DNA from: Methanobacteriaceae archaeon
GTDB taxonomy: Archaea; Methanobacteriota; Methanobacteria; Methanobacteriales; Methanobacteriaceae
Length of the DNA stretch: 32,012 nucleotides
Assembly: GCA_027318585.1 (NCBI GenBank)
Contig: DAHVOW010000019.1
Coordinates: 1-32,012, forward strand
Reading direction: 5' to 3'
The notes beneath the pieces are model-generated. The model had not been told where the DNA came from and made no database searches. It was given only the letters and a program-made list of their open reading frames with translations. Positions 14,764 to 21,157 of this stretch are shown here, one piece after another. The position numbers and the translations under genes were made by a program. Within the stretch, counting starts at the first letter, position 1; each line of letters opens with the position of its first letter.

Positions 14764-15690
14764 ATGAATCGAAAAGTTTACTCCCAGGCCCGGCCCTTTC
14801 TCAAATGGGCTGGTGGAAAGACCCAGCTACTTCTACAATTAGAAAAACGCCTACCACCCCAAATATTGGATGATGGAGTCATCTCCAGGTATGTGGAGCC
14901 CTTCCTCGGTGGAGGAGCTCTGTTCTTCTATCTGAAAGCCCGATATCAAGTTGAGGAATCCTTCCTCCTGGACGCTAATCCGGAGTTGATAAGGGCCTAT
15001 CAGGTTATCCAGAATGATCATCGTCATCTTATGGAAATTTTAAAAGGTATGGAAGATGAGCATCTGGGGATGACTGAAGAGCAGCGTAAAAATAACTATT
15101 ACCATATCCGAGATGCGTATAACAGGCAGAAGCTTAAAGACGGTGGAGAGGGCTACTCTTCAGATAGGATTAACCAGACTGCTTACCTGATATTCCTTAA
15201 CAAGACTGGTTACAATGGATTGTTCCGGTTGAATAAGAGTGGTGAGTATAATGTCCCCTTTGGCCGCTACCTGAATCCTGCCATTTGTGACGAAGCAAAC
15301 TTACTGTTGGTGCATGAAGCCCTACAAAACACGGAGCTAATATGTGCAGATTTCTCCCGGGCTGGTGAGTTCATAAAAAAGGGGGCCTTAGTATACATGG
15401 ACCCTCCCTACCGGCCCCTAAATCGCACTTCTTATTTCACGGACTACTCGGCCAGAGGATTTGATGAAGAGGATCAGAAAAGACTGGCCCGTTTCTATCG
15501 GGATATGGATCAGCGAGAATCATACCTTCTGCTCAGCAACAGCGACCCTAAAAATGAGGATCCCGAGGACGAGTTCTTCGATGAACTGTATGGGGGCTAC
15601 CATATTGATAGGGTAGATGCCAAGCGGAATATAAATTCTGATAAGCGAGGTCGGGGCATAATTAATGAATTAATAATTAGAAACTATTAA
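14764..15690 (+). CDS. DNA adenine methylase, D12 (Dam) class
   Basis: A 308-residue DNA N6-adenine methyltransferase of the alpha (D12/Dam) class. The SAM-binding motif 'PFLKWAGGKTQLL' is at residues 12-24, 'YVEPFLGGGALFFYL' follows, and the catalytic motif DPPY begins at Asp213, followed by 'RTSYFTDYSARGF'. 'LIFLNKTGYNGLFRLNKSGE' is the typical target-recognition neighbourhood of Dam/DpnM enzymes. No restriction endonuclease gene lies beside it, so it is either an orphan methylase or its partner is elsewhere; GATC is a likely but unproven target. It starts 23 bp after dphB behind GGAAAG. Confidence 0.88.
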   Translation: MNRKVYSQARPFLKWAGGKTQLLLQLEKRLPPQILDDGVISRYVEPFLGGGALFFYLKARYQVEESFLLDANPELIRAYQVIQNDHRHLMEILKGMEDEHLGMTEEQRKNNYYHIRDAYNRQKLKDGGEGYSSDRINQTAYLIFLNKTGYNGLFRLNKSGEYNVPFGRYLNPAICDEANLLLVHEALQNTELICADFSRAGEFIKKGALVYMDPPYRPLNRTSYFTDYSARGFDEEDQKRLARFYRDMDQRESYLLLSNSDPKNEDPEDEFFDELYGGYHIDRVDAKRNINSDKRGRGIINELIIRNY

Positions 15691-15699
15691 CGGAGGATC

Positions 15700-16278
15700 A
15701 TGATGACTGAAAAAAAATTGCACAAACACGGAGGAAAGTCCAGTGAAGCAGTTCTGGACGCTAAAAGGGTATTATCATCCATCAAACTGGTAGAAGGAGA
15801 GGTCTTCATGGATTCAGGCTGTGGAGATGGCTTCATATCCCGAACAGCATCCCAGATAGTGGGTTCGAAGGGTAAAATACTGGCGGTAGACCAGTACAGC
15901 CCATCTCTGGACGTATTACGGGATAAAGTTAAAAAAGAGGGCATCCGGAACCTGGAAATTATTGAAGCCGACCTGACCCGGAAGTTACCCCTGGAAGATG
16001 AGATGGTGGATTTATGCCTCATGGCCAACGTCCTCCATGGTTTCTATTACAACCAAGAGCTGGACCAGGTCATCCCGGAGCTGTTAAGAATCCTGAAAAA
16101 CGGTGGTAGGCTGGCCATCGTGGAGTTCAAGAAGATAGAGGGCACACCCGGACCTCCCTTATCTAGTCGTATCACAGCCGAGGATGTTAATTCTGCCCTG
16201 GAAAGTAGGGGCTTTAAAAGCCAGGAAGAACTGGAAGTGGGGCCCTACCATTATGCGGTGGTTTTGATTAAAAAATAA
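15700..16278 (+). CDS. Class I SAM-dependent methyltransferase
   Basis: A 192-residue Rossmann-fold methyltransferase of the UbiE/Methyltransf_11 type. Motif I is 'VFMDSGCGDGFISRTAS', the acidic post-I residue follows in 'ILAVDQYSPSLDVL', and 'MVDLCLMANVLHGF' corresponds to motif II. The chain ends with 'GPYHYAVVLIKK'. The substrate cannot be inferred. It starts 9 bp after the Dam-type gene behind GGAGG (15692-15696); ATG 15700 or ATG 15703 could be used. It probably shares the transcript with dphB and the DNA methylase. Confidence 0.85.
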   Translation: MMTEKKLHKHGGKSSEAVLDAKRVLSSIKLVEGEVFMDSGCGDGFISRTASQIVGSKGKILAVDQYSPSLDVLRDKVKKEGIRNLEIIEADLTRKLPLEDEMVDLCLMANVLHGFYYNQELDQVIPELLRILKNGGRLAIVEFKKIEGTPGPPLSSRITAEDVNSALESRGFKSQEELEVGPYHYAVVLIKK

Positions 16279-16296
16279 AGAGAGTTTAACTTTAAA

Positions 16297-16452
16297 TTAC
16301 ATGAATTTCTTTCTTTTTTGCTGAATAATGTTGACACCTTCTCTCATTCCCACCTTGGTGAATGCTTTACCACATTCCGGGCACTTTTTTCCCTTTTTCC
16401 CTTTTTTTTCATTATCACAATTCACATTGGTGCAGATGTACTGATCAAACAT
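16297..16452 (-). CDS. Small zinc-ribbon protein
   Basis: A 51-residue basic protein with two cysteine pairs, one of the form CxxxxC ('CTNVNC') and one CPECG, separated by a very lysine-rich loop (KKGKKGKK). The pattern is that of a minimal zinc ribbon. The ATG at 16452 has TGAGG upstream; a longer frame starting at 16524 would overlap the preceding gene. It is 58 bp downstream of the TGT-like gene on the same strand. The family is unknown; nucleic-acid binding is a reasonable guess from the charge. Confidence 0.6.
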   Translation of the reverse strand: MFDQYICTNVNCDNEKKGKKGKKCPECGKAFTKVGMREGVNIIQQKRKKFM

Positions 16453-16510
16453 GTTTAGCCTCAGTAGGTGGTTGTTGTTTTTGGGGTTAAATTTTTTGTG
16501 ATAATTTATT

Positions 16511-17254
16511 CTAGTACAACCCACTGTACTTCAAAACAAAATCAGAATGATCCATATCCAAAATACGAAGTGCAGCCATGGTCTCCGGGGCGGAGGCGCA
16601 GCGCATCTCCACCAGGTTCCTCAGAGTTCCGTTCTTCATATGGGCCTTCACTTCCCGGATCACGAAGTCCATACTGTTTTTATTGTAGTATAAAAGTCCG
16701 GAGTAATCCAGGTCGTAGTTTTCCTTTTCGTAGATCTCATACTCATCCACCGGATAATTCCAGTCCGGGGTGAGCATAACCCCTAAAAGGGCGTGGTAGC
16801 CGCAGGAGGCATCTCCGAAAAGATCCACCCCCAGGTAGGATAGGAGGGGAATGAAGTTCAGGTCACAGAAGGGCACGTATAATGAGGAATTAGGATTAAC
16901 AGCCTCTCTTATAGCCACCATCATCTCCAACAGGTCCCGGGGTCTTTTCAGGAGTTTGTCGATGTTGGCCACCACAAAATCCCGGTATCCCATTTTTTCC
17001 AGTTCCTGGGCACATTCCACCCGGAGATCAGGGTATTTGGCCCCGTGGATCACAGCCATATCCTCCCGGTTACCATCCTGGGCTTTACGGATAGTTTCCT
17101 CCACGGACCACTCCGCCAGAGCCCGGGGCACATCTAAGGGCATGGCCTGGTTATCCACCACCTTCACTTTCTCGGCGTCGAGTATGGTGGGTGTAATAAG
17201 ATTTTTCCACTTGCCCAGTCTGGCCGGGCCATCGTGTAGGGTTATTTCCAACAT
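16511..17254 (-). CDS. tRNA-guanine transglycosylase/ArcS-like protein, short form
   Basis: A 247-residue protein whose start, 'MLEITLHDGPARLGKW' followed by 'LITPTILDAEKVKVVD', resembles the N-terminus of archaeal TGT and archaeosine synthase (ArcS). The middle, 'MAVIHGAKYPDLRVECAQEL' then 'GYRDFVVANIDKLLKRPRDL', fits the TIM-barrel strands of that family. 'FGDASCGYHALLGVMLTP' has a single Cys-Gly. The chain is far shorter than full-length ArcS or TgtA and lacks their C-terminal PUA region. It may be a half-enzyme, a paralog with another target, or a partner of a radical SAM lyase. ATG 17254 follows GAGGATCC. Family-level confidence is moderate and the reaction is not assigned. Confidence 0.5.
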   Translation of the reverse strand: MLEITLHDGPARLGKWKNLITPTILDAEKVKVVDNQAMPLDVPRALAEWSVEETIRKAQDGNREDMAVIHGAKYPDLRVECAQELEKMGYRDFVVANIDKLLKRPRDLLEMMVAIREAVNPNSSLYVPFCDLNFIPLLSYLGVDLFGDASCGYHALLGVMLTPDWNYPVDEYEIYEKENYDLDYSGLLYYNKNSMDFVIREVKAHMKNGTLRNLVEMRCASAPETMAALRILDMDHSDFVLKYSGLY

Positions 17255-17372
17255 AGGATCCTCTATAAATTAATGAATACTCCTATCTAATTATCCTATT
17301 TTTTCTAAATATAAATGGTAGCCATTAAGAGGCAACCAATCACTTGCTTACTACTTTAGTTTAATACAATAT

Positions 17373-17400
17373 TTTTAGGTTACCCTTCTGTAACCTAAAA
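17373..17400. promoter_or_regulatory. Perfect inverted repeat upstream of the hdrCB promoter
   Basis: TTTTAGGTTAC (17373-17383) and GTAACCTAAAA (17390-17400) are perfect 11-bp arms around a 6-bp spacer. The repeat ends about 28 bp before the hdrC TATA box, in the gap shared with the divergent TGT-like gene. No T-run follows, so it looks like a regulator-binding site rather than a terminator. Confidence 0.6.
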
Positions 17401-17427
17401 GGTGACACAAAGCAAATTTTCCGCAAC

Positions 17428-17438
17428 CTATATATATT
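17428..17438 (+). promoter_or_regulatory. TATA box of hdrCB
   Basis: CTATATATATT is the strongest TATA element before hdrC. A start site near 17462 would leave a leader of about 50 nt before the first hdrC start codon. The half-sequence AACCTA at 17426-17431, overlapping this box, repeats part of the upstream inverted repeat. Confidence 0.55.
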
Positions 17439-17513
17439 GAACCAAATACACCCTTCATTGGTAATCATAAGTTTTACTAGATACCACCTATGATGACCGG
17501 GGCGTGAATGATA

Positions 17514-18443
17514 ATGAGTTTTTTAAATCGCTTAAAAAAAGTTATAACTGGCGAAGGTGAGCCAGAAGACAAAAAACCAGAAGAAACAACGAAAACAGAA
17601 CAGCCCCAGGTAGAGTCAGAGCCTAAACAACCCCCGGTTGAAGAAAAAGAGCCAGAACCAGAACCCAGTACTGAAGAAACAGTAAAAGCCGAAGTTGAAA
17701 CTGCTCCTCAAGAGGAAACTCCGAAAGAAGAAGTGCCAACTGAAGAAAAAGCAGCCGAAACCGAAGAACCAGAAACCCCAGTAACTACAGAGCCGGAGAA
17801 GACGGAAGAAACCGAACCAGAATCTCCAGAAGAAGAGTCAGAAGAGGCTGTTGAAGAAGAACCTAAAAAAGAAAGGAGTGTAAGCATGACGTTACTCAAT
17901 GCGGAAGAAAATAAAATAACCCGTGCTGATATAGATCCAAATTTCAAACAAGCAGTAATGGACGCCGGTGCCGAAAGTGTGGCTATCTGTTTCCAGTGCG
18001 GTACCTGTACCGGTGCCTGCCCATCCGGAAGGAGAACCCCCTACCGGATAAGACAACTGGTGCGCCGAGCGGTTATGGGCCTGAAAGACGATGTCATATC
18101 TGATGACACCATCTGGATGTGCACCACCTGCTACGAGTGCCAGGAAAGATGCCCACGTGGTATTAAGATTGTGGACGTAGTTAAGATCGTGCGAAACTAC
18201 GCTGCCCAGGCCGGATACATGGCCCCCGCCCACAAAATGACTGGAAGCTTCGTAATAAAAACCGGACACGGTGTGCCTATTAACGACGCTACCCAAGAAC
18301 TGAGAAAACGCGTGGGACTGGACCAACTACCACCAACCACCCACACCTTCCCTGAAGCCCTGGAAGAAGTCCAGAAGATCACCAAAGCCGCTGGCTTTGA
18401 CAAGTTGATAGGCTACAACTGGGAAACAGGAGAAATAGAATAA
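17514..18443 (+). CDS. hdrC: Heterodisulfide reductase subunit C with acidic N-terminal extension
   Basis: HdrC carries two [4Fe-4S] clusters that pass electrons to HdrB in the cytosolic HdrABC complex. The conserved part (from Met encoded at 17886) is a complete 185-residue HdrC. Its cysteines, numbered from that Met, are 35, 38, 41 and 45 ('CFQCGTCTGACPSG') and 79, 82, 85 and 89 ('CTTCYECQERCPRG'). It is preceded in frame by 124 residues made mostly of Glu, Pro, Thr and Lys, beginning with 'MSFLNRLKKVITGEG', a short amphipathic stretch like the N-terminus of FtsY. GGGGCGTGA at 17499-17507 serves ATG 17514; ATG 17508 is the other option. A second strong ribosome binding site lies inside, so both long and short products are possible. 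hdrB follows after 10 bp. Confidence 0.88.
   Translation: MSFLNRLKKVITGEGEPEDKKPEETTKTEQPQVESEPKQPPVEEKEPEPEPSTEETVKAEVETAPQEETPKEEVPTEEKAAETEEPETPVTTEPEKTEETEPESPEEESEEAVEEEPKKERSVSMTLLNAEENKITRADIDPNFKQAVMDAGAESVAICFQCGTCTGACPSGRRTPYRIRQLVRRAVMGLKDDVISDDTIWMCTTCYECQERCPRGIKIVDVVKIVRNYAAQAGYMAPAHKMTGSFVIKTGHGVPINDATQELRKRVGLDQLPPTTHTFPEALEEVQKITKAAGFDKLIGYNWETGEIE
17872..17888 (+). promoter_or_regulatory. Internal ribosome binding site and start codon of canonical HdrC
   Basis: AAAGGAGTG (17872-17880) lies five bases before ATG 17886, in frame inside the longer ORF. Starting here gives 'MTLLNAEENKITRADIDPNF', which matches the normal N-terminus and the 185-residue length of HdrC. Confidence 0.65.
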
Positions 18444-18453
18444 AGGTGATAAC

Positions 18454-19329
18454 ATGGCTGAACAAGAATTTGCCTACTTCCTTGGATGTATCATGAACAA
18501 CCGGTACCCCGGTATTGAAAAAGCAACCCGAATCATGTTTGATAAACTAGGCATAGGACTCAAGGACATGGAAGGCGCATCCTGTTGCCCAGCTCCTGGA
18601 GTTTTCGGTTCCTTCGACCGAACCACCTGGGCCTCCATAGCTGCCCGGAACATCACCATAGCCGAAGATCAGGGTAACGACATCCTAACTGAATGTAACG
18701 GTTGTTTTGGTTCCCTATACGAAACCAACCACCTCTTACACGAAGACCCGGAAATGAAGGATAAAGTTAACAACATACTGGCAGAAGTGGGAAGAGAATA
18801 CAAGGGCGAAGTAAACGTCCGACACTTTGCCGAAATCCTGTACAACGATGTGGGACTCGACAAACTGTCCGAAAAAGTAACCGACCCCTTAAACTTAAAC
18901 GTGGCTGTGCACTACGGTTGCCACTTCCTCAAGCCCAGCGCTGAAATCGACATCGACGACCCTATCCAGCCCACCATCCTGGACGAACTGGTAGAAGTAA
19001 CCGGAGCCAAATCCGTACCCTACAAGGACAAGATGATGTGCTGCGGTGCTGGTGGTGGACTAAGGTCCCGTGACCTGGACGTCACCCTGAGCTTCACCCG
19101 TGAAAAACTGCAGAACATGAAAGAAGCTGGTGTAGATGCTATAGTTAACGTCTGCCCATTCTGTCACCTACAGTTCGACGTGGGACAAACCGAAGTCAAC
19201 AAGAAGTACGAAGAAAAATGGGAAATTCCTGTTTTCCACCTGGCCCAGCTCTACGGAATGGCCATGGGAGTCAGCAAAGACGACCTCACAGTTGACGCCC
19301 ACCAAATCTGTGTTGATTCGGCCCTGTAA
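18454..19329 (+). CDS. hdrB: Heterodisulfide reductase subunit B
   Basis: HdrB reduces CoM-S-S-CoB at two non-cubane [4Fe-4S] clusters and is the catalytic subunit of cytosolic HdrABC. The 291-residue protein has the two CCG domains. The first has 'GASCCPAPGVFGSFD', with 'TECNGCFGSLYETNH' after it. The second has 'VHYGCHFLKPS', 'KMMCCGAGGGLRSRDLD' and 'VNVCPFCHLQFDVGQ'. All cluster cysteines are present and the length is standard. It follows hdrC by 10 bp with GGTGAT as ribosome binding site. hdrA is not in this window, consistent with the separate hdrA locus of Methanobacteriales. A terminator follows. Confidence 0.95.
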   Translation: MAEQEFAYFLGCIMNNRYPGIEKATRIMFDKLGIGLKDMEGASCCPAPGVFGSFDRTTWASIAARNITIAEDQGNDILTECNGCFGSLYETNHLLHEDPEMKDKVNNILAEVGREYKGEVNVRHFAEILYNDVGLDKLSEKVTDPLNLNVAVHYGCHFLKPSAEIDIDDPIQPTILDELVEVTGAKSVPYKDKMMCCGAGGGLRSRDLDVTLSFTREKLQNMKEAGVDAIVNVCPFCHLQFDVGQTEVNKKYEEKWEIPVFHLAQLYGMAMGVSKDDLTVDAHQICVDSAL

Positions 19330-19382
19330 AAATGTGAACAGGGATATATTTCACAGGAAATAGACGAGCTCGACAAAACTAC

Positions 19383-19428
19383 TGGTGGAGAATAAATTCT
19401 CCCCCAATTTTATTTTATTTTTATTTCA
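19383..19428 (+). terminator. Hairpin terminator of hdrCB
   Basis: TGGTGGAGAAT (19383-19393) pairs with ATTCTCCCCCA (19396-19406) with one mismatch. It is followed by a long T-rich tract (ATTTTATTTTATTTTTATTTC), a bacterial-like intrinsic terminator. Confidence 0.75.
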
Positions 19429-19488
19429 TCGCTAACTTTTTAACTTCCAAGGATCAAATTAATTAAAAAAATAAGTGAGGTGTTACTT

Positions 19489-19755
19489 TTGTTTGTAGCT
19501 AGCCTAGTTGGAATTTTCAGATACACTGAACTACCCGAGAAATTCGGGTCATTCGTGCAGTACAAGGCCTCTATGGAAAATAAAAGTATAGAAGAGGAAG
19601 ATGAAATTGCAATATTGAATATAAGTGGCACGGAAAGTTACCATGTCCTGTTTTTAAGTTCATACCATGATATTAACGAAATAGAGGCAGAATTAAAGGA
19701 TGCTGATGCGGAAATAAACTTCAGCACCAAGAAAATCTTGGAAGGCCATTTATGA
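19489..19755 (+). CDS. Small acidic methanogen protein, probable DUF749 family
   Basis: An 88-residue soluble acidic protein. It starts 'MFVASLVGIFRYTELPE', has a negatively charged middle (KSIEEEDEIAIL) and ends with a beta-alpha-beta pattern. I place it tentatively in DUF749. The synteny just after hdrCB suggests it may be the counterpart of M. thermautotrophicus MTH1880, a small protein reported, as I recall, to bind Ca2+. The start is most likely TTG 19489: GTGAGGTG at 19475-19482 is its ribosome binding site, and the GTG at 19480 is part of that site. It shares an ATGA overlap with the next gene. Confidence 0.65.
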   Translation: MFVASLVGIFRYTELPEKFGSFVQYKASMENKSIEEEDEIAILNISGTESYHVLFLSSYHDINEIEAELKDADAEINFSTKKILEGHL

Positions 19756-20291
19756 GTTCACTACCTGCAGAACAGACCTGGCTGGTCCTGGTGGAACTTT
19801 TAACCGACCTGCGCCGTCATAAGGTTCAAATTCCCAAGTCCATCACCAGTGACATCCGTCTGGCCAAGACCACCATTAATTTTTACAAGGTGGACCCCAC
19901 CGAACCGGAACGGGCTAAAGAGGCTAAAAGGATCAATGAGTTTTTAACCTCGGCTCAAGAAGCTTTGATGACTTTAGCTGATGAGAAAGGGCAAGAATAC
20001 TCTGATATATGGATAGATAAACTTAAACAGGCATCTCGAGGCGAGGAAGTTTTCCCTCCTGGGGAGGAGCGGTCCAAATTTGTGGTAGGAGCACCCCCTG
20101 GTTTTGCAATGGTAAGGGTGAATTTCAAAATACCCCTGGCCGAGGATCGGGTCCAGGAAATCGCCGAGTACCACAACGTCATAATTGAATTTGAAGACGA
20201 CCGCCTGGTTGCCGTGTATGGCGATTCGGAAAATCTCAAGCTAAGCCTTAAAGAACTTGGTTCCTTCTTCAAAGAGCAGATTGAATCCTAG
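19752..20291 (+). CDS. Methanogen-conserved protein, probable DUF2096
   Basis: A 179-residue soluble protein that I tentatively match to DUF2096, a family restricted to methanogens, function unknown. The N-terminal two thirds are helical with a possible coiled-coil segment ('ERAKEAKRINEFLTSAQEAL'). The C-terminal third is alpha/beta ('VRVNFKIPLAEDRVQEIAEY' then 'VIIEFEDDRLVAVYGDSENL'), a compact ferredoxin-like or ACT-like pattern by eye. It overlaps the preceding small acidic gene by ATGA, so the pair is probably translated together; the hdrCB terminator lies upstream of both. Confidence 0.65.
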   Translation: MSSLPAEQTWLVLVELLTDLRRHKVQIPKSITSDIRLAKTTINFYKVDPTEPERAKEAKRINEFLTSAQEALMTLADEKGQEYSDIWIDKLKQASRGEEVFPPGEERSKFVVGAPPGFAMVRVNFKIPLAEDRVQEIAEYHNVIIEFEDDRLVAVYGDSENLKLSLKELGSFFKEQIES

Positions 20292-20364
20292 AATTCTAAT
20301 AATCATTCATTACATTTTAAGAAGTCTATAATCCACACTTTATACTTTTACTTGAGGAATAAAA

Positions 20365-21039
20365 ATGAAGATCCTAGCTGTAACTGATATACATGGTAAT
20401 TTCAGACCTCTGATAGAATACCTCAAAAATAACCAGGTGGATCTGGTCATTCTGGCCGGTGATATAACCCATTTTGGTCCTGAAAAATTAGGTGAGGATA
20501 TTCTCAACGAAATCAGTTCCTACGATGTGCCAGTTATGGCTATACCTGGTAACTGCGACCTGGAATCCATCCATAAAGAGATTGAAAGCTCCCGAGCCGT
20601 TAACATACATGCTCGTAGTTGGGTAGTTAAAGATGTGGGTATCTGTGGATTTGGTGGTTCCAACCCCACTCCCTTCAACACTCCCCTGGAATTCGAGGAA
20701 GTAGAGATATATGATGAGGCTAAAAATGCCCTGGAAAGTATAAAAGACCATAAAATTACTATTTTTGTCACCCACGCTCCCCCCCACGGTACCAAAACGG
20801 ATTTACTTCCCTCGGGGGAACATGCTGGTAGCACCAGCCTTCGCCAGGTGATAGAGAAATACCAGCCCACCATAAATATATGTGGACATATTCACGAATC
20901 CCGGGGAACAGATAGAATTGGCCAGACCATGGTGGTAAACCCTGGTAAAATGGATGAAGGCTATGCCTGTCTAATTAACATCCCGGAAGATGATGAAAAG
21001 AAGGATTCTATTGAAACCGAAATAATAGAGTTAACTTAA
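20365..21039 (+). CDS. Calcineurin-like metallophosphoesterase
   Basis: A 224-residue metallophosphoesterase with a complete set of metal ligands: 'VTDIHGNF' (Asp, His), 'ILAGDITHFG' (Asp), 'AIPGNCDLESI' (Asn), 'IFVTHAPPHGTKTD' (His) and 'NICGHIHESRG' (GHxH). The substrate could be a phosphodiester or phosphoprotein; nothing nearby decides it. The ATG at 20365 follows GAGGAAT. A hairpin follows the gene. The next gene on this strand encodes 2-phosphoglycerate kinase, but the two are separated by the hairpin. Confidence 0.9.
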   Translation: MKILAVTDIHGNFRPLIEYLKNNQVDLVILAGDITHFGPEKLGEDILNEISSYDVPVMAIPGNCDLESIHKEIESSRAVNIHARSWVVKDVGICGFGGSNPTPFNTPLEFEEVEIYDEAKNALESIKDHKITIFVTHAPPHGTKTDLLPSGEHAGSTSLRQVIEKYQPTINICGHIHESRGTDRIGQTMVVNPGKMDEGYACLINIPEDDEKKDSIETEIIELT

Positions 21040-21052
21040 AAAATAAAAAGAA

Positions 21053-21086
21053 ATTACCCTCCCCCTGATGATGGGTAATCTTTTCT
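21053..21086 (+). terminator. Hairpin terminator after the metallophosphoesterase
   Basis: ATTACCC (21053-21059) pairs with GGGTAAT (21073-21079) around a 13-base loop and is followed by CTTTTCT. Confidence 0.5.
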
Positions 21087-21157
21087 GTAGAAAATGATTT
21101 AAAGGTGGGGGACCTATCTTCATTTAGATACTTTTTTTTACCTTTTGAGGTGAGTAT

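Noticed and set aside
17373..17400. Inverted repeat as terminator for the TGT-like gene or an upstream unit
   Set aside because: The TGT-like gene is transcribed away from it and no T-run follows on either side; its place upstream of a TATA box favours a regulator site.
17708..17947. Serine/valine-rich antisense ORF opposite the HdrC extension
   Set aside because: It is the mirror of GAA/CCA-rich codons on the other strand (TTC/TGG and Ser codons), lacks a ribosome binding site, and is a composition artefact.
21061..21110. Possible C/D box sRNA (TGATGAT near 21066)
   Set aside because: No matching D box CUGA or second C'/D' pair at suitable spacing. The sequence is better explained as a hairpin terminator.
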